From JBJHCA01 sp050485785 (GTDB lineage Bacteria; Bacteroidota; Bacteroidia; Chitinophagales; Saprospiraceae): DNA of 24,829 nt. A program made the position numbers and the translations under genes. The DNA is taken from positions 1-24,829 of the forward strand of contig JBJHCA010000049.1 in NCBI GenBank assembly GCA_050485785.1, read 5' to 3'. The notes under the pieces are model-generated. The model saw nothing but the letters and a program-made list of their open reading frames with translations, ran no database searches and was not told the origin of the DNA. Shown in pieces: positions 1 through 8,006 of the stretch; the first letter of the stretch is position 1, and each line of letters begins with the position of its first letter.

Positions 1-560
1 TCAAAGGTTTGGATCTGTGGGAAATCCGATTCTGACTTTAAAAACTCCCGATTGATCCAGTCCTGATGTTTTCCTTTACCGTTGATATGAGGAGGTATGG
101 AGGGTTCATCGACTTTGCCAATCCATGGATCACCTTCCTGCCCCCGAAAGCATTGCCAGCTGGTATAGCGGTTGTGATAGGTGGCACCACCGTCTTCGAG
201 ATAGTGATAATGATCGGTAATCAGGTGCGTGGAAACGCCCGCATCGCCAAGCATTTGCGGGACGGATTCATCGTAAGGTTGTAAGGGTGACCACGCGGAG
301 TGAAGGAAGTTCGGGCGGCCGGTGTGAAAATCTCTGCGGGCCGGCATGCAGGGCATTGAGCACACATAAGCTTGGTCAAAAACCGTTGTAAGTTTTGACA
401 GTCGCGCAAAGTTTGGAAAATCAGTTTCATTTCCGCCGTAGCCGGGTAAGCTATGCCGGTTGAGAGAATCTGCAGGGCAGGCCAAAACAAATGACCATGC
501 CGCCAGCCACAAGAGCGATATCAGGCTAAAATTCCGGAAATCGGCACCACAAAGAGTCAT
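1..560 (-). CDS. Sulfatase (formylglycine-dependent), N-terminal part, runs off left edge
   Basis: Partial gene: 186 codons from an ATG at 560-558 to the window edge; an in-frame TAA lies just upstream. I translated it by hand from the minus strand. Sulfatases hydrolyse sulfate esters, here probably of an extracytoplasmic glycan or other sulfated compound. The signature C-x-P-x-R is present as C71-M-P-A-R75 followed by RDFHTGR; C71 would be matured to formylglycine. Other family blocks are DSLNRH (31-36), TPN-like DFPNFARL (47-54) and HLITDHYHYLEDGG (112-125). Residues 11-27 are hydrophobic and end in VLAC28, which fits a lipoprotein signal peptide, but the first strand of the sulfatase core would then be missing (see findings). 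It is separated from ftsZ by a terminator, so it is not part of the dcw operon. The substrate cannot be told from this fragment. Confidence 0.85.
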   Translation of the reverse strand, partial: MTLCGADFRNFSLISLLWLAAWSFVLACPADSLNRHSLPGYGGNETDFPNFARLSKLTTVFDQAYVCSMPCMPARRDFHTGRPNFLHSAWSPLQPYDESVPQMLGDAGVSTHLITDHYHYLEDGGATYHNRYTSWQCFRGQEGDPWIGKVDEPSIPPHINGKGKHQDWINREFLKSESDFPQIQTF

Positions 561-594
561 CCAAAAAAATATACCTTACAGAAAGGCACAATAT

Positions 595-630
595 AAAAAA
601 AAAAGGAGCCCTGTACAACTACAGAGCCCC
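595..630 (-). terminator. Rho-independent terminator after ftsZ
   Basis: On the minus strand an 11-base-pair stem (arms 630-620 and 615-605, with two G-U wobbles that become mismatches on the plus strand) closes a GUUG loop and runs directly into ten T residues (604-595). It lies 41 bases after the ftsZ stop and 34 bases before the sulfatase ATG, so it should end the whole mraZ-ftsZ transcript. Confidence 0.88.
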
Positions 631-670
631 GGAACGTCACACGAAATATATATACACGTAGGCTTAGTTC

Positions 671-2209
671 CTAATCCACAGATTTGTGTAAGAAGTTATT
701 GTTTTTATTCAGTCTTGGCTGATCTTCAGTATCTACTGCCCAGTCGGACATGCGGTTATCCGCTGAAAAGTCCTCCTCGGCAAAGTCGGGATTGCGCCGT
801 TTGTATGCCGGCTCACTTTCCATATGGTTCACTGTTTCCTGGTTATTGAGCTTCATCCCCAAGGTAGAAAGACCCTTCAGTTGGTTTTTGCGTTGCATCA
901 CCGGAGGTTCAGCTTTAGGTGTGCTTACCGGCCCGGGTTTGATTACCATCGGAGCATGGGACTCAACATTGTTTTTGGGCAAGGACTGAACAGTTTCGGG
1001 CTTGTTCCTCTTTTTGCTCAAGTCAAGGTTCACCGGACCATTATGCGTATAGCGATAAGGTTTAGCATCGGCGTCGGCCGTGTCGTCTTCTTCAGAATCG
1101 CTCGTGATATCCTTGAGAGAATGTCCGGAAAAATCATCCTGTGACTGCGAAAACTGAACAGTTTCATGCTTTTCTTCCTCGTAATCGGGTTCGAGGGGTA
1201 TCCGCACCGGTTTATCGTTCATTCTTTCCTGGTGGTCATTCTGCTGCAATGATCTTTGCTCAAAACCGGTGGCAATAAGGGTAACACATATTTTATCACC
1301 GAGGCTTTCATCAGTGCAATGGCCCCAAATCACATTGGTGTTCATGCCGGCTTCTTCCTGAACAAAGTCGGTGATGATACCGACTTCGGCCATTGACGTT
1401 TCCTTTTTGCCAGAAGTGATATTGAGCAGGATGTTCTTAGCACCAATAATGCTGTTATCTTCAAGCAGCGGTGAGGTAATGGCGTTTTTCACCGCCTGCA
1501 AAGCACGGTGGTCGCCATCCCCGATTCCGGTTCCCATGATAGCTTCCCCGTTTCCACGCATCACGGTATTCACATCTTCAAAGTCGACATTGATATATCC
1601 GGCAACGGTGATGATTTCGGCAATGCCCCGTGCTGCCATGGTGAGAATACTGTCGGCTTTTTCGAATGCCTTGGAGATGGACAGATCACCATAAGCCTCT
1701 CTGAGTTTTTCATTAGAGATCACGATAAGTGTATCCACATTCTTTTTCATTTCCTCCAGTCCGGCCAAAGCATGGTCGAGGCGTTTTTTGCCTTCGAACT
1801 TAAAAGGCATGGTTACTATACCTACCGTCAGAATGTCCAGTTCCTGGGCGGCTTTGGCGATTACCGGAGCGGCTCCGGTACCGGTCCCGCCACCAAGGCC
1901 GGCAGTTACAAAAACCATTTTGGTGGCATCGGCAAGGAATGACCGGATATCCTCCAGAGACTCTATGCATGCCTCGCGTCCAATTTCCGGACGGGAGCCG
2001 GCCCCCAGACCATCAGTCAGGGAGGGGCCCAATTGGATTTTACAGGGCACCTGGCTGCAGTCCATTGCCTGTTTATCGGTATTGCAAATAGCAAAATCGA
2101 CGCCTCTGATGCCCCTTTTAAACATATTGTTTACAGCGTTGCTACCGCCGCCGCCTACGCCAATCACTTTGATGATAGCTCCCTGATTTCTAGGTAGGTT
2201 AAATTCCAT
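671..2209 (-). CDS. ftsZ: Cell division protein FtsZ
   Basis: Tubulin-like GTPase that polymerises into the Z ring at midcell. The 512-residue product shows the nucleotide-binding glycine loop GVGGGGSNAVN (17-27), the tubulin signature GGGTGTG (106-112) and the catalytic T7 loop N207-x-D209-x-x-D212. The globular part ends near residue 320 and is followed by a long charged linker. A candidate FtsA-binding peptide PAYKRR is at 467-472, but about 40 further residues follow, ending in NNNFLHKSVD. This arrangement, with a conserved final FLHxxVD, is what I know from Bacteroidota FtsZ rather than the Proteobacterial end. The start MEFNLP is standard. It is the last gene of the dcw cluster, 49 bases after ftsA, and is followed by a strong terminator. 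Confidence 0.98.
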   Translation of the reverse strand: MEFNLPRNQGAIIKVIGVGGGGSNAVNNMFKRGIRGVDFAICNTDKQAMDCSQVPCKIQLGPSLTDGLGAGSRPEIGREACIESLEDIRSFLADATKMVFVTAGLGGGTGTGAAPVIAKAAQELDILTVGIVTMPFKFEGKKRLDHALAGLEEMKKNVDTLIVISNEKLREAYGDLSISKAFEKADSILTMAARGIAEIITVAGYINVDFEDVNTVMRGNGEAIMGTGIGDGDHRALQAVKNAITSPLLEDNSIIGAKNILLNITSGKKETSMAEVGIITDFVQEEAGMNTNVIWGHCTDESLGDKICVTLIATGFEQRSLQQNDHQERMNDKPVRIPLEPDYEEEKHETVQFSQSQDDFSGHSLKDITSDSEEDDTADADAKPYRYTHNGPVNLDLSKKRNKPETVQSLPKNNVESHAPMVIKPGPVSTPKAEPPVMQRKNQLKGLSTLGMKLNNQETVNHMESEPAYKRRNPDFAEEDFSADNRMSDWAVDTEDQPRLNKNNNFLHKSVD

Positions 2210-2258
2210 GATTTGATTTTTTTCAGTTTTGATGAATGGTATATATCAACATTGAAGT

Positions 2259-3596
2259 TTATCTCAATTCTTTATCAGACCCGGCTCCGAAAAACTCGTT
2301 GGTGCCATTGAAAAGTTTTTCGAGCCAGCTTTTGCGTTTTCCGGCAGCAGACATTTCTACTTCGGCACCGGCAGTTTCGATGGCCTTTGCCGGCTCGGTT
2401 TCGGCTACCGTTTGGTTTTGCCTGTAATCGTGTCGTGATTCGACTTCCATACCGCGCAGCAAGAGGCCAATACCGGTTGCGAACATAGGATTGATGATTT
2501 CCTCGTCATGCCCTTGCCCCAGCAATTCGGTAGGGTAGCCCACTTTTGTGGTATACGAAGTGTGATACTCAACAAGCTTATCGATGTTTTTCAGCAGAGC
2601 CCCGCCACCGGTAAGAACAATACCACTGAGAAGCTTTTTGTCAAAACCTGAGCGTTTAACCTCCCATTCGATAATGTCAAAAATCTCTTCTACCCTGGCC
2701 TGGATAATGTATGCCAGATTTTTCTCAGAAATCTCTTTGGGATCCCTTCCTCTGATTCCGGGGATAGTGATCATGCGGTTTTCATAAACTTCTGCAGCCA
2801 GGGCTGAGCCAAACCGGTGTTTGAGCAGCTCGGCATACACCGGCAATACTTTACAGCCTTCCTTGATATCAGAGGTAATCACATTGCCCCCAAATGGAAT
2901 TACAGCAGTGTGCCTCACTATACCTTCATAAAAGATTGCGAGATCAGTAGTGCCTCCGCCGATATCTACCAATGCAACTCCGGCTTCTTTTTCCTCGTTA
3001 CTGAGCACGGCTACACTGGAGGCAATGGGTTCAAGATTGAGTGAGGCCACGGTAAGCCCAGCCTTTTCAACACATCTTTTGATGATATTGGATGCAGAAA
3101 CCTGACCTACAATGACGTGAAAGTTTGCTTTGATGTTGGTCCCTGACCAGCCGATGGGATCAATGATGCCCTGCTCCTGATCAATGGAAAACTCCTGGGG
3201 TATCAGATGAAGGATCTCTTCACCGGGGCTTAGTGTAAGTTTATGCATATCATTAAACAGCTCCTGAATGTCCTTTTCGCGGATCACTTCATGCTTGTTT
3301 TTGCGCATGATGCTGTGCTGGTGCTGCAGGCTGCGGATATGCTGGCCCGCTATACCTACATGTACTGCCTTAAAGTGGATTCCCGAGCGGTGTTCTGCCA
3401 GTTCTACCGCTTCCCGGATTGCTGTAACGGTTTTGTCAATATTGGAAACCATCCCTCTGAGTACACCTTCGGAGGATACTTTTCCGTAACCGAGTACTTC
3501 CAGTTTGCCAAACTGGTTTAATCTGCCGGCCAGTGCACAAATTTTGGTTGTGCCAATGTCCAGTGCGGTAATGATTTTGTCTTCTATATATTCCAT
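2259..3596 (-). CDS. ftsA: Cell division protein FtsA
   Basis: Actin-like ATPase that tethers FtsZ filaments to the inner membrane and recruits later divisome proteins. In 445 residues the actin-fold nucleotide motifs are clear: DIGTTK (13-18), VDIGGGTTD (210-218) and TGGGA (329-333). The end, around SWLEKLFNGTNEFFG (423-437), alternates hydrophobic and polar residues and fits the amphipathic membrane-targeting helix; a low-complexity linker (about 390-420) precedes it. Gaps are 16 bases after ftsQ and 49 before ftsZ, so all three are probably co-transcribed. Confidence 0.97.
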   Translation of the reverse strand: MEYIEDKIITALDIGTTKICALAGRLNQFGKLEVLGYGKVSSEGVLRGMVSNIDKTVTAIREAVELAEHRSGIHFKAVHVGIAGQHIRSLQHQHSIMRKNKHEVIREKDIQELFNDMHKLTLSPGEEILHLIPQEFSIDQEQGIIDPIGWSGTNIKANFHVIVGQVSASNIIKRCVEKAGLTVASLNLEPIASSVAVLSNEEKEAGVALVDIGGGTTDLAIFYEGIVRHTAVIPFGGNVITSDIKEGCKVLPVYAELLKHRFGSALAAEVYENRMITIPGIRGRDPKEISEKNLAYIIQARVEEIFDIIEWEVKRSGFDKKLLSGIVLTGGGALLKNIDKLVEYHTSYTTKVGYPTELLGQGHDEEIINPMFATGIGLLLRGMEVESRHDYRQNQTVAETEPAKAIETAGAEVEMSAAGKRKSWLEKLFNGTNEFFGAGSDKELR

Positions 3597-3612
3597 GGTT
3601 GCATCGATTTTC

Positions 3613-4383
3613 TTATGATTTTTTACAAACTACCTGACCTTCAAACCTTAAATCAATCAGGCTATAACTCCTGAAGCCTTTGCGGGTGAGCCCTTCCCTG
3701 TAAAATACTGTAAGGTTGATGAGCTTATCCTCTATCCGGTCCATACCACCCAGCAGAACCTTGTGTTTGCCAATTTTGGGAATCAGATAAATATTGGCTA
3801 TGTCCTGAACGTGGATTTGCTCAATCAAACCATCAAGCAGTTCGTCCCGGCTGATCATGCGGGCCAATGCAGCCAGCTCTTTAGTGTGGTTGGCATAGTC
3901 GGCATGAACGTTACATAACTTGTCAACCCGTCCGGTGAGTACAGGAAGCCGGGCAACGGCATGATTGGGTGTTGTAAAACACAGGCCAAATTCATCGAGA
4001 TATCCGTTAAAGCCTGCATCAGAAAACACGCGCAATACAGGAGTTCTTTGCTTCGCTTTGATCATCAGACGTCCTGAGGCATCCACATAGGCATCAGCAG
4101 ATGCTATAGCAGACATGTTCTGTATCCACTGCTCCAGCTCATACAAATCCAGGTCAGCCAGTGAGCCGGGATGTCCAATTTTCGGAAACCTGGCGAGCAG
4201 ACTTTCTCTGATATCCAGTGATGTAATCAATTCTTCAGATGGGCCGGAAACTACTTCGATATGGAACAACGCAACCTCTGACACCGATTTGAGCCGCACT
4301 GCAGAAACAAGCAGGTACAACAGCAACAGCAACAGCGAACCGATTACTGCCTTGTGCATTATATGCCGATGTGTTTTCATCAT
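3613..4383 (-). CDS. ftsQ: Cell division protein FtsQ-like
   Basis: Bitopic divisome protein of 256 residues. A short basic cytoplasmic tail precedes one membrane helix (about 13-30). The periplasmic part starts with a POTRA-like segment (about 38-115) and continues with the FtsQ beta region. Sequence identity across FtsQ proteins is low, so the call rests on topology, length and its invariant place between murC and ftsA. The murC stop TGA lies inside the ATGATG start, a 4-base overlap (4380-4383) that suggests translational coupling; the second ATG three bases on is an equally possible start. Confidence 0.9.
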   Translation of the reverse strand: MMKTHRHIMHKAVIGSLLLLLLYLLVSAVRLKSVSEVALFHIEVVSGPSEELITSLDIRESLLARFPKIGHPGSLADLDLYELEQWIQNMSAIASADAYVDASGRLMIKAKQRTPVLRVFSDAGFNGYLDEFGLCFTTPNHAVARLPVLTGRVDKLCNVHADYANHTKELAALARMISRDELLDGLIEQIHVQDIANIYLIPKIGKHKVLLGGMDRIEDKLINLTVFYREGLTRKGFRSYSLIDLRFEGQVVCKKS

Positions 4384-5732
4384 GCTGCCTTGTTTTTAAT
4401 CTGTTCTACCCAGCCCGGAATACACTTGTCCAGATCGCCGGCACCAAGCACGAGAATTACGCCCGGCTTCACCCTGTCCATCAGGTTACCTGTGGCTCCG
4501 CTCAAAATCAGCTCCTTTGAATTCATGTTCATACTTTTCAGGATCAATTCGGATGACACCCCGGGAATCGGGGCTTCACGTGCCGGATAGATTTCCATTA
4601 CAAAGCATGAATCGAGCTGATCAAGTGCATCGGCAAAGCCGGACGCAAAATCCCGTGTTCTGCTGTACAAATGAGGTTGAAAGATCCCGGTGATATGCTT
4701 AGAAGAGTACATTTCACGCGCAGCATGAATTGTGGCTTTAAGCTCCTCCGGATGATGAGCGTAATCGCTGATCAATATATAGGTTCCATTTTCAAAGCAT
4801 TTTTCGAAGCGGCGCTTGATCCCCTTAAACGTGGATATTCCCTCACAGATGGCCGTTAACGGTACGCCCAGGGCATCTGCCACTGCAATGGCCGCTGTGG
4901 CGTTGAGCACATTGTGACGCCCGGGAAAATCCCAACTGAAAGCTGTTTCCCGTCCCAGCAGATCGAGGCTGAATTCAGTTTTTCCCGCTGATACCCGGTA
5001 TTGCGTAATTACGATATCAGCATTCTCCCAACCATAGGTGTAACGCTCAATCCCCGGGGAATTGATCCTGGAGATCAGGTCATTGTTCAGGTAAATACGG
5101 CGGGTCACTTGTCTGGCAAACTCATTGTAAGATGCATCCATGGACTCACTGCTTCCATAAACATCCATGTGATCCGGGTCCATGGCATGAACAATGGCAA
5201 TATCCGGATTAAGGCTCAGGAATGACCGATCGTATTCATCCGCTTCCGATATCATTATATCACTGTTTCCAAAGAAACAATTAGTATTGTATCCACTCAT
5301 CATGCCGCCTACAAAGGCAGTACATTCTATACCCGAATGAATGAGTAAATGGGTAAGAATTGCAGCAGTGGTGGTTTTTCCATGAGTGCCGGCCACGGCG
5401 ACTACCCTATAGTTCTGTGCAATGTACCCCAGAGCCTGTGCCCGCTTTACAAAGGGCACTCCATCATTATTCAACCTGGTCCACCAGGCATTTGTGGATG
5501 ACACGGCAGGTGTATAGATGACCAGGTCGACATCACTGATTGCAGTTTTCCTTGTTTCTTCATCATAGAAAACCAGAGCCCCGGCTTCTTCCAGGGAGTG
5601 GGTGAGCGCAGTTTCAGACCTATCGTAACCGGATACCTTTACACCTTGATTGAGATAGTACCTGGCCAGAGCACTCATTCCAATGCCCCCAATTCCGAGG
5701 AAAAAAATATGTCGTTCAGCTCCGGTTATCAT
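4380..5732 (-). CDS. murC: UDP-N-acetylmuramate--L-alanine ligase
   Basis: Cytoplasmic Mur ligase that adds L-Ala to UDP-MurNAc using ATP, the first step of stem-peptide assembly. The 450-residue protein has the N-terminal nucleotide-sugar loop GIGGIGMSALA (13-23), the ATP P-loop GTHGKT (115-120) and the MurC-typical HAMDPDHMDVYG segment. The His in the P-loop distinguishes MurC from the other Mur ligases, which have Asn there. It overlaps murG by 4 bases upstream and ftsQ by 4 bases downstream. Confidence 0.97.
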   Translation of the reverse strand: MITGAERHIFFLGIGGIGMSALARYYLNQGVKVSGYDRSETALTHSLEEAGALVFYDEETRKTAISDVDLVIYTPAVSSTNAWWTRLNNDGVPFVKRAQALGYIAQNYRVVAVAGTHGKTTTAAILTHLLIHSGIECTAFVGGMMSGYNTNCFFGNSDIMISEADEYDRSFLSLNPDIAIVHAMDPDHMDVYGSSESMDASYNEFARQVTRRIYLNNDLISRINSPGIERYTYGWENADIVITQYRVSAGKTEFSLDLLGRETAFSWDFPGRHNVLNATAAIAVADALGVPLTAICEGISTFKGIKRRFEKCFENGTYILISDYAHHPEELKATIHAAREMYSSKHITGIFQPHLYSRTRDFASGFADALDQLDSCFVMEIYPAREAPIPGVSSELILKSMNMNSKELILSGATGNLMDRVKPGVILVLGAGDLDKCIPGWVEQIKNKAA

Positions 5733-6838
5733 TCCGGTATCGTTTTTAAAATGATGTCAACAATCTGTTCAGCTGCATCAGGTTTGGCCAGAGACTTTAT
5801 TCCGGCAGCCATTTGCCCGCAGAGGACAGGGTTATTTAAAAGCCTGATGGCCTTAATCACCATATCCTCAGCAGCTTTATGATCAGGGACGATTACTGCA
5901 GCACCTATTGATTCAAGTTCTTTGGCATTTTTTGTCTGGTGATCCTCAGCCACATTGGGCGAAGGAATCAGCATTACCGGTTTGCCCACCAGGCACAATT
6001 CTGATATGCTGAGTGCACCGGCCCTGGAAATAATCAAATCGGCTGCGGCATAAGCCTCAGGCATATTGTCGATAAAAGGCATGCTCACCACATTGAGCAT
6101 CTTGCTCACCGGATGGTCACTGTATGTGTTCCAGTAACCCTTACCGGTTTGCCAAATCCAGCCAATGTCCGGGGATGCGCTGATGGCTTCCATAGCATTC
6201 GCCATGCCTTCGTTGAGGGAGCGTGCTCCAAGACTGCCTCCCATAACCAGTACAACCTGCTTTTTCCCCTGCAGCGAGAACCTGGCAACAGCTTCTTCCC
6301 TGGTTACCGTTTGGTCTGTCAATCCCCTTCTCAGCGGATTGCCGGTAATGTAAACCGGGGTATCGGGGAAAAATCTGTGAAGTGACTCGTATGCACCGCA
6401 AATGGCCTGTACACGTTTTCCCAGCAATCGATTGGTAATTCCGGGAAATGAATTTTGCTCCTGGATTACACAAGGGATCTTTTTTCTCAGTGCCATTTCC
6501 ATTACCGGGCCACTGGCAAAGCCTCCAAAGCCGATCACCACATGTGGTTTGAACTGGTTCAGTATCGTCCGCGATCGTATCAAAGAACTTATCAGCTTAA
6601 GCGGGAATACAAGATTCCGCAACGTCAGCTTTCTGTCAATTCCGGTTATCCACAATCCTTCGATTGGATAACCATGTTTGGGTACCAGATCCATTTCCAT
6701 GCGCCCTTTGGCGCCAACAAATCTGATCTCTGCGTCATTCACCCTGCGTTTCAGGGTATCGGCAATAGCCAGAGCCGGGAATATATGCCCTCCTGTTCCA
6801 CCGCCGCTAATCAGTATCCTCACCGCCATGATCTGCAT
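5729..6838 (-). CDS. murG: UDP-GlcNAc:lipid I N-acetylglucosaminyltransferase MurG
   Basis: Membrane-associated GT-B glycosyltransferase that turns lipid I into lipid II on the cytoplasmic face. At 369 residues it has family length. Visible motifs are the glycine-rich GGGTGGH (12-18), GFGGFASGP in the N-domain, MGGSLGARSLNE opening the C-domain, and the donor-binding region SRAGALSISELCLVGKP. The ATG at 6838 lies 32 bases inside ftsW; a second in-frame ATG at 6829 (MAVRILISGG) puts the first strand closer to the N-terminus and may be the true start. It overlaps murC by 4 bases. Confidence 0.96.
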   Translation of the reverse strand: MQIMAVRILISGGGTGGHIFPALAIADTLKRRVNDAEIRFVGAKGRMEMDLVPKHGYPIEGLWITGIDRKLTLRNLVFPLKLISSLIRSRTILNQFKPHVVIGFGGFASGPVMEMALRKKIPCVIQEQNSFPGITNRLLGKRVQAICGAYESLHRFFPDTPVYITGNPLRRGLTDQTVTREEAVARFSLQGKKQVVLVMGGSLGARSLNEGMANAMEAISASPDIGWIWQTGKGYWNTYSDHPVSKMLNVVSMPFIDNMPEAYAAADLIISRAGALSISELCLVGKPVMLIPSPNVAEDHQTKNAKELESIGAAVIVPDHKAAEDMVIKAIRLLNNPVLCGQMAAGIKSLAKPDAAEQIVDIILKTIPE

Positions 6839-8006
6839 CTTTGGGTTCAGCGGCGTGGATCGATACCAGCTGTTCCCTTTCCCATTGATTCAGTACATGA
6901 CTTACACTGAGAATCAATCCCAGTGAAATACATGTAAACAGTATACTTGTGCCTCCCATGCTGACCAGCGGCAATGTGAGCCCGGTTACCGGTACCAGAT
7001 TAACCGATACAGCCATATTGATCAGTGCCTGAAGTATAATGATCAGCCCCAGGCCCAGCACGAGCAATGAGCCGAAAGTTTTCTGACTTTTGACCACCAT
7101 CCGCACAATTCTGAAAAACAAAAACACAAAAAGCAACAGCAGGAGTCCACCTCCTACTATTCCGTACTCCTCTACCACAATGGCATAGATGAAGTCCGAA
7201 TAAGAATGCGGCAAAAAGTTACGCTGGATGCTATTGCCAGGGCCCAGCCCCAGCATTCCGCCTTCAGCTATGGCAATGCGGGCCTGCTCAACCTGGTACA
7301 TATCTCCGGTTCCCATGAAAAAGGCCTGTATCCGGCTAATCCAAGTACCCAGACGAACAAAATCGGGGATGATCATGCCTATTAGTGCAAGCAAGCCCAC
7401 AGCGGACAAACCGATCAAAAACATAAAACCGATGTACTTCACTGACATCCGACCCACAAACATTAAAATAGTGCAGGTCAGGAAAAGGAGCAAGGCAGTA
7501 CTCAGGTCAGCCGGAGCAATCAACAGGCATGTGATCAGAACCGGCACAATAACCGGCACAAAAGCGCGATTGAAATCTTTGATATGTTCCTGATGGGCAG
7601 TTAAGGTTCTGGCCACATATATAATCAGGGTCAGTTTTGCCAGGTCTGAAGTCTGAAAAGAAACATCGAGCACGGGAAGTACTATCCATCGTTTAGCCTC
7701 ATTCAGTGAAGTTCCTGCCCCCAGCGTCACAAACAGCAATACAATGGTAATGAGTAACAGTATGGGTGCCCATTTGAAAAAATGCATGTAATGTATCCCG
7801 GATATCGAGTACATCAGTACAATGCCAACACCCAGCAGTAAGCCATGCTTGAGCAGATAAAACTCCGTATTGCCACCCTGGTATTTATAGGCCAGGGTTC
7901 CGGTAGAACTGTAAACAACCAAAAGCGAAAGCACTGCCAACAAAGCAGTGACAAGCCAGATTCCCTGGTCTCCTCTCAACTTGCTATATATGGCTCGGCT
8001 ACTCAT
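6807..8006 (-). CDS. ftsW: Septal peptidoglycan glycosyltransferase FtsW (SEDS family)
   Basis: Polytopic SEDS protein that polymerises lipid II at the septum with its partner transpeptidase FtsI. The 399 residues contain about ten hydrophobic helices and the SEDS C-terminal signature LVPVTGLTLPLVSMGGTS (337-354). FtsW rather than RodA is chosen from the position between murD and murG and the co-encoded FtsI. A hydrophilic tail (about 375-399) is cytoplasmic. The start overlaps the murD stop by 4 bases and the end overlaps murG. Confidence 0.95.
   Translation of the reverse strand: MSSRAIYSKLRGDQGIWLVTALLAVLSLLVVYSSTGTLAYKYQGGNTEFYLLKHGLLLGVGIVLMYSISGIHYMHFFKWAPILLLITIVLLFVTLGAGTSLNEAKRWIVLPVLDVSFQTSDLAKLTLIIYVARTLTAHQEHIKDFNRAFVPVIVPVLITCLLIAPADLSTALLLFLTCTILMFVGRMSVKYIGFMFLIGLSAVGLLALIGMIIPDFVRLGTWISRIQAFFMGTGDMYQVEQARIAIAEGGMLGLGPGNSIQRNFLPHSYSDFIYAIVVEEYGIVGGGLLLLLFVFLFFRIVRMVVKSQKTFGSLLVLGLGLIIILQALINMAVSVNLVPVTGLTLPLVSMGGTSILFTCISLGLILSVSHVLNQWEREQLVSIHAAEPKDADHGGEDTD

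Noticed and set aside
221..490. Minus-strand open frame of 89 codons from a TTG
   Set aside because: It is frame-shifted relative to the sulfatase, whose own frame carries the CMPAR, DSLNRH and DHYHYLEDGG motifs.
460..849. Plus-strand open frame of 129 codons spanning the ftsZ end and the sulfatase start
   Set aside because: It crosses the terminator and overlaps two well-supported minus-strand genes; composition is not protein-like.
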